Positions 24,240 to 35,238 of a stretch of 64,000 nucleotides of DNA are shown here, one piece after another; the first letter of the stretch is position 1, and the number at the start of each line of letters is the position of its first letter. Source of the DNA: Ixodes scapularis. Taxonomy: Eukaryota > Arthropoda > Arachnida > Ixodida > Ixodidae. Made by a program: the position numbers and the translations under genes. The stretch covers positions 16,679,085-16,743,084 of the forward strand of contig NW_024609839.1 in NCBI RefSeq assembly GCF_016920785.2, read 5' to 3'. The notes below the pieces were generated by a model, which was not told the origin of the DNA, did not search any database, and worked only from the letters and a program-made list of their open reading frames with translations.

Positions 24240-24425
24240 TGGAATCAATCAAGCAACGTCAAAAGCGTAACTCACTTGACTGTTTTGTTTACGATTAGTT
24301 CAGCGATGATAGAACACGTACACAAACACGACAAACATCCTGATGGTGCACTTTTGACACTTTTTGATTGGTGTGATCAGCTCGTAAAGACGGCTGCGCC
24401 TAAACCTTAAAGAAAACGACTTTTA
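24240..24425 (-). repeat. Internal fragment of the GTAACG-rich element
   Basis: AGCGATGATAGAACACGTAC and AAACACGACAAACATC match 5925-5965 closely, in the same order and orientation. The preceding CAACGTCAAAAGCGTAA matches too. The terminal GTAACG blocks are absent. Confidence 0.65.
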
Positions 24426-24583
24426 TTTTTAATTGAAAAGGGCCTAAATGGGAAACGCAACTTTCTCGTTAATTTTTCCACAAAATATAAATGAGCAATA
24501 TTTACGCCGTTAGTCGCAGTTTACCCTGCCCTAGCCCATAACAAAAGGTGCATAGCTAGTTAAGCACCGTTTCTCAGAACGCA

Positions 24584-24786
24584 TCCCTACCGAAAATTCA
24601 GTATAACTTTTCGCTATCCGGATGATGGAACCGGAAATCTATCTGGATTCTACCTCGAATATATCTGGATTTTAGGCTTTCAGAAATTATTTCTTTGTCT
24701 GCAATCTGGATTTCAGGTTTCCAGAAACATATTTCCGGTTCCATAATACGGATAGTCAAAAGTTCTACTGAATTTTTCGGTAGGGA
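24584..24786. mobile_element. Palindromic MITE with CCCTACCGAAAAATTC ends
   Basis: The left arm CCCTACCGAAAATTCAGTA, then CTATCCGGATGATGGAACCG, is mirrored by CGGTTCCATAATACGGATAG and CTACTGAATTTTTCGGTAGG. The middle contains repeated ATCTGGATT words. There is no frame. The flanking AT on both sides may be part of the duplication. Confidence 0.8.
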
Positions 24787-25015
24787 TTGGCTCGAGAAAT
24801 GATTGACGTCTGAAATGTTCCCTGTAAAATTATTTCTCCATGCAGTATAGTGGTTTTATCTAAAATATAGCTGGTTTAAGACGCAAATGATCTAGATAGA
24901 ATCATTCTTGCCTTCAAACCTATCCTGGAATTATTTTTTTCCTTCGGTTTTAAAGATAACAAACATGGCAGCCTATGTTTGCGGCGTTGGGATCCGTTAT
25001 GCAATAAAATGCTTT

Positions 25016-25443
25016 GATTTGTTCGCACAAACGAACAAATCAATCCAGATCGAGCAACATAGTTGACGTGGGACGCTAGGTTTAGGCCAGTCCCGCAATG
25101 AAAACAAGCATCCGCACAGCGGATCCGAAGGCGCGTACTCGCGACAGTTGTTTGCTGCAAACTAGGTCGATTGACGAGATCTTGGTTTAAACATCTCGGC
25201 GAACGCAGAACGCATCATAGGAAATAAGCCCCGCAGGAAGAGAGTTCGGCGCCTATTTACCATGATCCGTTCTGCGTTCACCGAGATGTTTAGACCAAGA
25301 TCTCCTCAATCGAACTAGTTTGCATCAAACAACTGTCGCAAGTACGCGCCTTCGGATCAGTTGTGCGGGTGCTTGTTTTCATTCCGGGACTGGCCTAAAC
25401 CTAGCGTCCCACGTCAACTATGTTGCTGGATCTCGATTGATTT
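25016..25443. mobile_element. Large palindromic element, about 177-base arms
   Basis: The arm at about 25037-25213 begins AAATCAATCCAGATCGAGCA. The arm at about 25267-25443 ends TGCTGGATCTCGATTGATTT. They are inverted with few mismatches (for example GACGTGGGACGCTAGG / CCTAGCGTCCCACGTC). The loop is about 55 bases. A small perfect hairpin TTGATTTGTTCG / CGAACAAATCAA abuts the left side. No frame is present. Confidence 0.85.
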
Positions 25444-26705
25444 CTTCGCTTGTGCTTGTTGACGCCGAATAAAGATGTTGGTTCCCGTAAAAGCGAACCC
25501 GCTGTTCTGTGGATTATGCAACCATTCTGATTGCAACCTTGGTTTAAATACCGTGAAGAGACCTACACAAGTACGAATGTTCGAGCCATATGGCTCGAGG
25601 CAATATGGCGTTCCTGTAGCATCAAGTCCGTAGAGGTATTGTCCCGTCATTTCGCTTCAAAAGGAAGTAAACCTCAAGTTTTGCAGTGCACCTGGCCAGC
25701 CAAAGCTAATATTTAGGTCGCGTTTTAATTGTGGATCATGACAATGTCCCATCCTGACCGCGGATGCCATGCTAAAAAATTCACGAGAGCAGATAAGCTA
25801 AAAAAAGAAAAAAAAAACTACACATATATTTTTTCTTTTCTTGGTTTCTTTTTACATAATTCACAAACGCTGACACACGCTTGTTTTTGACCGCCGTTCG
25901 TGCATGATAAAAGACTAGAACGCTGCTTTTATGGTCGCATCTTGGGAGCATTTCTGAAGTTTTTAGACAAAGGCGGATTAGCAGACGGACTAAGGCGAAA
26001 ACGGACGCCGACGCGGAGCTTTGATGTCCGCGTCTCCACGGGTATTCAAAAGGGGGAGAAATTCTTCCCTTTGCTCCCCGGGATGCGCATCACGTTGTGA
26101 CAACGTCAGGCGTTTGAGCGTTGCCGCGCTGACGTACACATACTAGGAAAATGGGGGAGCTTTCGCTCGGGCTGCACAAACGCTCCCCGCCGTTGGCGGA
26201 GAATTTTTTTTAAAAATTGGCGATATTTCATTTGTGTGTCTGGCAACCGTCAGAGATATTGCCCAGCGAGATGTCGGTGGTGGCATCGGGAGAGCCTAGC
26301 ATGTAGCTTGCGCTGCTGCGCATGTCGTCCGAGGCACACGAAGGAGTCTTCGATATGCAAAACTTGCAAGTGTCGCCATTGCTGGGTACTGATGGTTATT
26401 TCAACTTATCAATTATTTCGAACTATAACTTCGGCGTTGCGCAACTAACTCAGTGAACCTATCGCTCGCGGCGCATAAACCACTGAAAACGTCATTAGAT
26501 TAGCTCAGTGACGGGGCTGCTCATAGACGCTGCTTATGCTAACCCTACCCGTCTCTCTCACCACGGCTCGCCTCCCGTCATTCGATGCGCCGGACTGCTG
26601 TTATGGGAACTACAGTGGCTTAAAGGGGGTAGTGTGGTTACCACGTAGCCTCCACCAAGCCACTCCTCGGAAGACGGTGCAGGTGGCGCTTCGATCTGCA
26701 GCTCC
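25444..26705. other. Intergenic, nothing recognised
   Basis: Mixed composition with a GC-rich patch near 25990-26200. Short frames only, and no defined repeat ends. Confidence 0.4.
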
Positions 26706-26747
26706 GTTAGGGTGCCTCGACCGGCTGGCAGATAGAGGCACCCTAAC
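26706..26747. repeat. Hairpin, 13-bp perfect stem
   Basis: GTTAGGGTGCCTC (26706-26718) and GAGGCACCCTAAC (26735-26747) are exact inverses with a 16-base loop. No U-tract follows, and a bacterial-type terminator would make no sense in this eukaryotic context. It is likely a MITE remnant. Confidence 0.65.
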
Positions 26748-27049
26748 ACGCTTTGTAACTAATATAAATACCTCAAAAACAATTATTTGTTTGCAGTGAA
26801 CTTCCAAGGCCATTATTTGTGTTGGACGGTAAATAAAACTGTGCAACTAGCAGACGACAGTGTAGTCCACAGCTGCGAATCGGCCGGAGCCAAGCTGGCC
26901 AAGCGGCCAAACCGGAGCCATAGCTGGAACGACGGTGCTGCAAGCGCCAGCGCCACCCGCGGCCGTCTTCCAACGGTGTGCCGCTTGCCCGGTTTCGTTC
27001 GTTACACTACCCCATCTTAGCCAGTGTATGGGAACGGCAGTGTATTATA

Positions 27050-27210
27050 GGGAATACGCACGTTTCAGAGCGCAGCGTCCAGATGGCGTTCAAACGTGCT
27101 CTATAAAACAAACAGTTTCGAAACAAAAATCTAGACGGCGCTTTAAACAACAGAAGGCGAACGGGGGGGTTATTGCCTCCGCGGGAGTTCCACAACTGAG
27201 GTGATATAGT
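27050..27210. repeat. Dispersed repeat shared with 43395-43560 (inverse)
   Basis: GAAACAAAAATCTAGACGGCG, a GGGGG run and CGCGGGAGTTCCACAACTGA are found in reverse complement at 43395-43560. The repeat class is unknown. Confidence 0.5.
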
Positions 27211-28029
27211 AATGTTACATCCTGTCATGGCAGCGGATGGCGTCATCTGGAAGCTATGTATTGATCAATGCCGTCCTAAAGCGGCCCCTCATACAACTGG
27301 GTCTGGATTCCACGTCATTGGTGTTGCATCCACCCATTCAAGAAGCATCTTTGTTTTAGCAGAAAGTAGTTCGGTCGTCATCTGCATCTCACAGCGCTGC
27401 TGCCATAATCGCGTATAACCGCTTATCTACGTTTCCATTTTCCTGCTCTTGGCAGTGCGCATCGAGCCCTGTTGTCGAAAAGGCGGCAGCTAAATACGTC
27501 GGATAACACTGACATTCCTCTCGGCCTTCCCGCCGTTCGTGTGAATGCTTGAGTCCGGGAGAGTGTCTCTCTGGCTCCGCCGATCATGGACGTCACGCAC
27601 ATCCCTTTCTGAAAAAAAAAAAAAAACATGCCTCGTGTCACTAGCCTTTTGCGGGCATTCGAGGCGATGAAAGACGGTGGTGGAATAGCAGATGATTCTG
27701 GAGGCTGCCGCGTGTTTGCTCCCACAACTAGCAGGTGGCGTTAGACAACAGACTAGACGCACCGGATGCCGCTAAAGGGAGACACTAGGCTTGCGAGCGT
27801 GTTGGGCCGAGTAGCCAAGTAAATCCAGTAGTAAAAAGTAGGGCCACTGATCTGTGGGCGGGGCTTAAAACGGGCCGTAACCTCCACGTATATTGTGTGT
27901 ATTGGCGTAAATATGAAAAAAGAAAGAAAAAACTTTTCCCAAGGACACATTTAATATATACGTATCCGATGTATGCCTTCTAAAACGGACTTTTTATTTG
28001 CATCAGTGTCATTTGAGGGTGAAACAAAG
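27211..28029. other. Intergenic, nothing recognised
   Basis: Frames of up to 100 codons on both strands overlap one another and show no family resemblance. A 14-A run lies near 27611. Confidence 0.4.
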
Positions 28030-28476
28030 TACAGGGTGTCACAAAAGAAAATTTACACGGTCTTTTTTACCTCAAAAATAAACTAGGCATCGCCGAACGC
28101 TCATTCTCCGCCCAAAGGTAGAGCTAGAGGTCACAACCAGATGCCAAAGTTTCAGCCCCATCCGTTAATTTAATCAAAAGTTATTAGTGATTTTCTGAAA
28201 ATCTCAATGGGAAAATGGAGCCCATTTTCGCCCGTTTTCGGTTTCTGGTGCCATAGAGCCCCATGTGCTTGAAAACTCCGTCGGCCGCCATTTTCCCATT
28301 GAAATTTTCAGAAAATCACTTATAACTTTTGATTAAGTTATCGGATCGGGCTGAAAATTTGGCATCTAGTTGTGACCTCTACGGCTACCTGTGGGCGGAG
28401 AATGAGCGTTCGGCGATGCCTAGTTTATTTTTTAGGTAAAAAAGACCGTGTAAATTTTCTTTTGTGACACCCTGTA
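28030..28476. mobile_element. TA-flanked palindromic MITE, best copy
   Basis: The ends CAGGGTGTCACAAAAGAAAA and TTTTCTTTTGTGACACCCTG are perfect inverses, each next to TA. The fold continues through TTTACACGGTCTTTTTTACC and its inverse, CATCGCCGAACGCTCATTCT and its inverse, and GAAAATCTCAATGGGAAAAT and its inverse. At 447 bp it is almost one palindrome. CAGGGTGTC ends with a TA target fit Tc1/mariner. Worn copies are at 370-801 and 32600-32957. Confidence 0.92.
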
Positions 28477-28977
28477 TAATTCTAAAGCGCCACAACGCGT
28501 AGACCCAGGTCGAACTCGGCGACAACGTTCAGGTGGGCCTCGTATCCAGTCAGTGTTCGGTCTCAATACACCGATCTCAGCATCCAGTTTGGCTACTTTA
28601 CCGCTGCCGCAATGCACTGAGGGAACTTCAGTCTTCCTGCACACGGGAGAACCTCATAGGAGCTCTGCGTGCGCAGAGCACGAGACGGTACGAGCAGTCT
28701 CAGGAAGTGCCATCGGATGGTGGCCTCACGCATGCGCCAAATGTTTGGTGACTTCGGCCTCTTGTTGAGCTGGTTCCATCATTCTAGAGCGATGGCTGTA
28801 CGTGGAGGAAGCGGACTTTGCTTAGAGGTTTTGATTATTAGTTCATAGTTATTGACAGGTTAAGCAACCAGAAGATGCTCCGCCTCGAGCGCGCGCTTTC
28901 TACCCTTGACAACACTTCGTCGCAAGCTCAGCCAAAGCCCGGAGGAAGACACCGAGCACTTGCTAAAGGCGGAGCAT
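28477..28977. other. Intergenic, nothing recognised
   Basis: Moderate GC with short overlapping frames. No gene was recognised. Confidence 0.4.
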
Positions 28978-29262
28978 GGGGGGACCGGTGGTCGAGTGGG
29001 CACACCCAGCTCGACGCGCGTGGAGCGAAAGCTCGCGCTGCAGAACCCAGGGATTCTGGGTTCGAGCCCCTCCCCTGCCAGTTTCGATCTGGATGAGCAT
29101 CGTACCGGCGTGCGGTCGTGTATTACTACTGCGTGGTGCACGTTAAAGACCCCAGGCTAGCGGTTGTACTACACTGGCTAAATTGCTGATCTACAGCGTT
29201 TGACTCGTCGCAGCTTTAATGGCTGACCAACTAGACGCTGTATAAATATCCCCACAACCCAA
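28978..29262 (+). mobile_element. tRNA-derived SINE, near full length
   Basis: The head looks like a tRNA gene with a long arm, perhaps Ser- or Leu-like. The A-box candidate is TGGTCGAGTGG (28989) and the B-box candidate is GGTTCGAGCCC (29059). The body contains GTTTCGATCTGGATGAGCAT, TACTACTGCGTGGTGCACG, TTAAAGACCCCAGGC and a 3' segment TGGCTGACCAACTAGACGC. Copies are at 33584-33872 and 18612-18765. Transcription would be by RNA polymerase III. Confidence 0.85.
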
Positions 29263-29548
29263 TTTTAAGACGGAGCATATCTGTTGCGCTCTTAGACTGC
29301 CAGAGACTATTACCGACAAGCGTCCAAAAGCGTGGCTGTGGTCGATGTTCGCATTAGGCCAAGCCATAGCTTCTTTTATGCTCGAATGTCTGCCCAATCG
29401 CCGGTTCGGGACGAGGCGAATCCTGCCAATCACGGCGTGGCAAGTCCTCGCCATGACATCACGAATGGAAACCATAAAAGGGTGCCACCAAAATATCCCG
29501 GCTATAATAAATCTTTTTTCGTTTACTCTCTTCCGCAGCCACCTGGGG

Positions 29549-29700
29549 CCCCATGCTTCATGGCGGGAACAAGAGGAACCGAAAGGAACCGGGACAACGT
29601 CGTCTGCTGCGATTGACCAGCGCGTCGCCGCTGACCATGTACAGCAGACGGCTTTGCCGCGGTCCCTTGGTCCCCCTTAGTCCCGCCGTATAGCATAGGG
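29549..29700. mobile_element. Small palindromic MITE
   Basis: The left end CCCATGCTTCATGGCGGGAA and the right end TCCCGCCGTATAGCATAGGG are inverted. GTCGTCTGCTG and CAGCAGACGGC continue the fold toward the centre. It is 152 bp long and has no frame. Confidence 0.75.
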
Positions 29701-31307
29701 CATCTGGTAGGCATATCCGGTATGGGTAAGAAAAAATAACTGAAACACTTCAAGACGGTGAGGCAAAACGAGAATATGTGACGATTACGCTTAAACCATA
29801 AATGTATTCTATTGGCGTGGCGACGGCGAAATAATGTTTTCGCTCATACTGGAAGTGACGACGTTCAAGATGGCGGCGCCCTCGTGTGAAAGGTTTATAC
29901 ACCATTGCAATGTTTACGAATCCACAGTCCACCGTGCGATCTCCACAGCCCAAAGCACGCATGTTCGACACTTTCGAAAGCAAGTGAAACACGCGCCACG
30001 CGCACGAACGCTGAAAGCGACACCCTCCAGAAGCCTTTGTCTGGAATGATCAATAGATATTCGCAGTTTACCCTCGTCCTCAGCCACATAGTTTTCAAAT
30101 CCGGTGTGCGGGGAGGAAAACTTGAAGGACTCAGGAGTAAATACTTATAGCAGACGCAAAACAAGAAGGATTGGCAGTCGTCAGGAAAACGTTGACACCT
30201 TCCAGTTGTATGGACCGGGCAAAGTAATGCTTTCCCGAGGGTGGAGAGTTGGGCGAGTTGGTGATTGATACGTAAGCGCAACAGGACAACGGACAGAAAG
30301 GAACGAACAGCGCTGTGTCTGTGTCTACCCTTTCTATCCGTTTTTATGCGCTTCCATACGATAAAGTTTCCCCCTACGGGAAGTTTCACGCTTAAATATG
30401 GCGGCAACTGGTTGGAAAAGGAATAAATAGGTGGTATTGTTGACAAAGACATATTCGAAGTGAAATGTCGGATCGCGCAGCAGATGTTCGCCTCCACCAA
30501 GCCTATGAGCACGGATACCCAGCCCAACACTGACCATTTTGTAAAGACACGTGCTGACCGAAACGAGTGTAACAAAAACAAGAAACTGCCAGCGCTAAAG
30601 AATGTGGGCTCACGTGAGCCAGCTGCGGAGCAGCGAAGAGGACGACACTGGCCATTGGGAATGATAGATGGTCCCTTAACGGGCCACTCTGAGCGAAGCA
30701 CGATCCTCCCCACACCCGGTCCCGCCCGGTCCCTTTGCTCTATATGTATGTATGGACAAGCAGAGTAGCGCCTATCATACGCAAAAGACCGGAACCCCCC
30801 TCCCTCCCCCCCTTCCTGCGGGGAATGACAGAGCACCGTCAACGCCGTGTGTCCCCAGCGAATGTCATTCCGGTTTGGCGGGGAGTAAAAGAGACGCATT
30901 AGTTTCGTTGGCGGGGTTCCGCTTTGAAAGACAGCTAGCCGAACAAACTTTTCTGGACATTAAATTCGGCGAGATTGGCAGAGCAGGTAAAACTAACCGA
31001 AATATAATGCAGTCTTAGAAAATTTTACCCTTTCTTATCAACTTTTTATCGTCATGCATACGAGCAAAAGCGTATTTCAGAAAAGCCTATATACAAAAGT
31101 TGGTTGTACACAAACAAATAGCGCCGTCTCCATTGCGCATTTGTCGAGACCAAACAGCAATTTGGATTACCACAGGAAGACGTCGCTTTTTCTTGCTTTT
31201 GGGTGCGTTATTCTAAAACTCTCTATTTATGCTTGAAGGGGTCGTACAATACCCTACTGAGTTAACATTTGCTTTATTTACCCAAGCTTACTGACACGGC
31301 ACAAACA
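29701..31307. other. Mixed stretch: YY1-like site, E-box palindrome, no proven gene
   Basis: A TTCAAGATGGCGGCG motif at about 29865 starts a plus-strand 60-codon frame (MAAPSCERFIHHCNVYES..), which could be a first exon but has no support. A foldback fragment lies near 30270-30345 (GCGCAACAGGACAACGGACA / ATCCGTTTTTATGCGC). A perfect palindrome GGCTCACGTGAGCC is at 30607-30620. The longest frame in the window (minus, 30899-29895) crosses these pieces and looks spurious. Confidence 0.35.
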
Positions 31308-31549
31308 CAACACCTGCTAGACAGCTTTCAAATCCTATGCCGCACGTGACGTCAAGTCCCGGAGGCCAGCACGGGCGCTGATTGGATTCGAGTGCCGCGT
31401 CAGCCTTCGCGTGGGACTGTGATAGGAAACAAGCCCCACGCAAAAACGCTGACGCGGCACTCGCGTCCAATCAGGGCCCGTGCGGGCCCCCGGGACGTGA
31501 CGTCATGCCAAGTGACGCGCAGGCTTTAAAAGCTGTCTAGCAGGTGTTG
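31308..31549. mobile_element. GC-rich palindromic MITE
   Basis: CAACACCTGCTAGACAGCTTT at the left and AAAGCTGTCTAGCAGGTGTTG at the right match exactly as inverses. Inner blocks GTGACGTCAAGTCCC / GGGACGTGACGTCA and GAGTGCCGCGTCAGC / GCTGACGCGGCACTC continue the fold. It is 242 bp and has no frame. The class is unknown. Confidence 0.88.
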
Positions 31550-32599
31550 ACTAACACCACCTGGAATATAGGGAGCGTGCGCTCTAGAATTTTGTCGTCA
31601 TCGTAGTAAGACCGTGCGAGGGCACAGATTTGACAGGCTGATGGATGTGTGTGTGTCATCTGAGTTCAAATTCCCCGTGTGTGTTAAATGTATATTACGT
31701 GCGCACATGTGCGTGAGAGAAGCGTAGAAAAGAAATTTATCCCAGCAATAATATTTCTTTCCAATCTTGAATTTGACGTTAACCAGCACCACCTGGTTCT
31801 TGTGAGAGTTAGTGCCATTTACTATCTAAAGGTATTAAAGGGTATTAGGTTGGTTGGTAATTGTTACTAGCTTCTTGACTTAATACTCGATATTGGCTTG
31901 ACCATTACTACTTACGGTCACTAGGTACTTAGTAAGATATGTGACAAGCAGTCACTAGCTTTTACCTAGTAAAGACTGCTAGAATTTTTGAGAGTGAGGG
32001 GTCGACGGACGTAACCTCTGCGACGAAGCTCGATTGGTCGTCGAAATATCTCTTTTAATGTTCGGCTCCGTTGAGGCGTGGTGACATTTTTTTTCTTTTC
32101 CCAGCTCGATCTTCTTCTTCCTTTTCTTTTCTTCCAGCGTTCACGCAACACCGTCACAACCTCCTTCGTCAATGATGCCGAACGTTGCTGTAAACTTTGT
32201 GCAGGTAGTAACCTCCAACCTTATTTGGTTCGATGGTGTAAAGCTTTTCGTTTTCGGGATTAAAAAAACAAATTCATAGAAAACTTGCGACAGCATTATG
32301 TAACAAACACATTCTCTTAAGCACGTATGTCTTGATATCCTATCGCGGTGTTACTGCATTTTCCAAGTTTCTTCACTAGAGCTGCCACACAATGAGTTCC
32401 CGGTGTGTGAACAAGACAGAAATGCTGTTAAAGACAAACATGATAAAAATAAGAAAACCCTATTTAAAACCTTACAGTGCAGTAAGAATATTTTTTTTCT
32501 TCGTGACGTTGAAATCATGTATAAATACATTTGTTTCGTATTATGTATATGCTTGTAAGCTGGGTCCCAAGAGTTTAATAACCTAAAACGAAATAGGAA
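31550..32599. other. Intergenic, nothing recognised
   Basis: AT-rich sequence with short frames. No repeat ends were defined. Confidence 0.4.
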
Positions 32600-32957
32600 A
32601 TTACCAAAAAAAATTGTTTAGGGCTTTTGTTTACATCGAAAATAAACTACGCATCGCGAACGTTCAGTTTACGCCCAGACGTAGCCCTAGTGGTCCGTAC
32701 CAGATGCAGAGAGCATTGGAACTAACAGTTTTCTAATTCCAAAATTGCGAGCGGTTTTATGATATTTTTACTGCGAAAATCGGAGCCGACGGAGCTCTCG
32801 GTGAAAACGGGATTCAGCTTCCCGTTCAAATGTTTAGAAAATCACTTAAAGCATTTGAATGAAAGATCGGTTAGCTCTGAAACTTGGGAATCTGTTGCGA
32901 ACCAGTGGCGCTACATTTGGGCGGAAAATGAGCATTCAGCAATGGTATATTTTTGAA
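32600..32957. mobile_element. TA-flanked palindromic MITE, copy 3 (degraded)
   Basis: TCGAAAATAAACTACGCATCG then CGAACGTTCAGTTTACGCCC at the left and GGGCGGAAAATGAGCATTCAG at the right correspond to the internal mirrored blocks of 28030-28476. The terminal CAGGGTGTC ends are lost. The right side abuts a CA microsatellite. Confidence 0.65.
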
Positions 32958-32960
32958 CAA

Positions 32961-33035
32961 AACACACACACACACACACACACACGCATGCATGCACGCA
33001 CACACACACACAGACAATCAAACACACGCACACAC
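32961..33035. repeat. CA microsatellite, interrupted
   Basis: AC dinucleotides run through CGCATGCATGCACG, a second AC block, and CACACGCACACACG. Confidence 0.9.
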
Positions 33036-33239
33036 GTTCACAGTGATTGTGGATTGGTCGAACACTCTGTCTATTGTTTACAGCGCCGACGATACGATTG
33101 AGCTTGCTTAGCCTTAGCACGCGATCGTCGTCTTCCGTTGCCATTCGGCCGCCCATGCAGGCTCAAAGCTTACGTGACTCCAAATATTTTGCGAAGGTAT
33201 TCAAAGCTCGCGCTAGAGGCGCGGCCGTTGTCGTTCTGT

Positions 33240-33340
33240 CAGTAACTGCTGACGAGGAGATCGAAATAAAGGGGGTGTTTGGTTCCGCTAGTTCCGCACA
33301 AAGCTCCATGTTTACCCAACACAAGGCCCGTGGCCCGTCT
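33240..33340. repeat. Dispersed repeat shared with 41190-41275
   Basis: GGAGATCGAA, AGGGGGTGTTTG and TTTACCCAACACAAGGCC also occur, in order, at 41190-41275 (GGAGATCGAA, AGGGGGCGCT, TTTACTCAACACAAGGCC). The class is unknown. Confidence 0.45.
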
Positions 33341-33583
33341 AGCTGTTCACTATACTTCGTCCCGCCTTAGCATGGACTAACTGCGAAGTCTATACAAGCG
33401 CGAGCGGCTAACCTTGACTGCCTTGACTGCAGGACTTGCTGCACGAGCACTCGCGCAGCCGCCGAGGCTTCATCCAAAGCAACTTGGTCGCGCTTTTAGC
33501 ATGCGCGGCTGAGAATAGTCCAGGCTAAGGTGAGATGACTGCGTCAGCGTTTAAATGGGATTCGTGCTCAGTTAGTGTACATT

Positions 33584-33872
33584 GGGGAATGAGTGGCTGA
33601 GTACGCTAGCGCACGCCAGCTGGGAGCGCGTGGAGCGAAAGCTCGCGCTGCAGAACCCAGGGACCATGGGTTGAATTACCATCCCTGCCCGTTTCGATCT
33701 GGATGAGCCTCGTACCGGTGTGCGGTTGTGTATCACTACTGCGTGGTGCACGGTAAAGACGCCAGGCTAGCGGTTGTACTACACTGGCTAAATTTCTCAT
33801 CCACAGCGAGTGACTCGTCGCAACTTTGAAATGGCTGACCAACTACACGCTGTATAAACATCCACACCACAC
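33584..33872 (+). mobile_element. tRNA-derived SINE, second copy
   Basis: The head contains TGGCTGAGTACG (A-box position) and GGTTGAATTACC (worn B-box position) around the shared GCGTGGAGCGAAAGCTCGCG. The body matches 28978-29262 through GTTTCGATCTGGATGAGCCT and AGCGGTTGTACTACACTGGC to CACGCTGTATAAACATCC. Confidence 0.83.
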
Positions 33873-35238
33873 CAATTATGAGACGTTGTCCTTTTCTCCT
33901 CATGGTGTCAACTTTCGTATTTCCTCACTGTCGGATTGCTTCAAAATGTTCAGTATACACCAGTTCACCGGCGCCCCTACGGTTTGTTATTAAAGGATGA
34001 TATCGCATGTTTTCAGTTTTAATCGATTCAGTTCTGAACTTGCTTGCTAGGAGAGTGAGTCTTGGATTTCCTTCTATACACTTCTTTGGTGACATCATAG
34101 AGTGTCACAGGCAAAGAAACAAGCATCCCGAAGGGACTAAAAATAAACAGATCTACAGCTGCTACAAATGTCCAATTCTATGTGTGGTTCAATATCCGGA
34201 GGAATACAGAAAAAACATCAAACCAAACAGGTTGCAGGCTATCTGAACTTGCCAGTGCGAACCCGGCGGCATTTTTTATATTTTCGCCGTTCAGGCGTGT
34301 TAGTTTCGGCTTGTTAGGCCGGAAACCGAGTTGCTCAAAAAATAAATTTTGGGAACAAGCGCGCTAGACCTTGCGAATTGGGCTGGGGGGTAGAGGCGGG
34401 AGAGAGGGGAGGGGGCAAGGGGGAGGGGGACTCTTCAGCTGGAGTATACCCTTGCCCTGTCCCTGCCACCGGACCACGTAGTGCCAGGGTTTTCCCTCGA
34501 GATTGCGTGCGATGAAAGTGGCGGCGGCCGCCGTGAGGGATCGTCCAACCGCGCAGTTAGCCAGACAGGATTTGGGGCATTGTGTGACACTATCAATCAT
34601 CATCGAATCCTGCACATCCATTGTTGAAGTCCCCCCCCCCCCCCCCTTCTCTCTAGAGAGGGACTGGTATTGCAGGACGAGGGACTCCACCAGTGTCCCC
34701 GCCAGCGGCGGTATGTGCCGCGCAGTCGACCGTGAACGCTGGATTCTGGTTCGCTATCAACGCGAACCTTTTTCGATTTTTCTTTCGTAGACTTTCTTAC
34801 ATTCACGCTCGAAGTACCCTACTCCGAACCACCGGTGAGTAGGATAGAGGCCGGTGTGGGATGATGGTTGGTGGTCTCTTTGAATATATACAGTTTCCCC
34901 CATTATTCCAATTTGGTTTGTGGGGCCGGTGTGTGAGTGCGTGTGTGTTTGTCTGTGTTCGTGTTTGTTCGTGTGTGCTCGTGCGTGTTCCTCATTCTCC
35001 GCGTCTTCTCGCGTGTGCTGTTTTGCATGCGGGTTTGTCTTGCAGCCCGTGTCCGCGGCCTTCGTGAGGGGATTGGGTGGTGGAGATTTCACGGTGAGGA
35101 GAATTTGCGGCTGCCGCTTTAGAAGGTTTCAGTGTTCTTGAGCAAACAGCTTAGACCGATTTTACGCAGAAACTTGCGGTGAATTCAGGCTTCCCCCCGA
35201 TTATGAAGAAAATCATGTTATCTAGAATCCGTCTTAGC
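33873..35238. other. Low-complexity-rich stretch
   Basis: G-rich sequence at 34384-34432 has G-quadruplex potential. A poly-C run of 16 is at 34631-34646, and a GT-rich minisatellite-like stretch at about 34920-35020. Frames here are artefacts of composition. No gene was recognised. Confidence 0.5.

Noticed and set aside
26706..26747. Perfect stem-loop resembling a bacterial terminator
   Set aside because: There is no U-tract and the surroundings are eukaryotic. A MITE remnant is more likely.
28981..29075. Functional tRNA gene
   Set aside because: The A- and B-box-like parts are present, but the stems do not pair cleanly and a SINE body follows. It is a SINE head.
29895..30899. Longest open frame in the window, 334 codons on the minus strand
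   Set aside because: It crosses a foldback fragment, a GC palindrome and a YY1-like site. It has no recognisable domain and its composition looks like translated repeat. Length alone is weak evidence here.
32961..33035. Regular spaced repeats considered as a CRISPR array
   Set aside because: It is an interrupted CA microsatellite without unique spacers. The 15-bp arrays at 35.4 and 36.8 kb also have no spacers. No CRISPR array is present.
34920..35020. Cys/Val-rich frames as small secreted peptides
   Set aside because: They are direct translations of a GT-rich low-complexity stretch.
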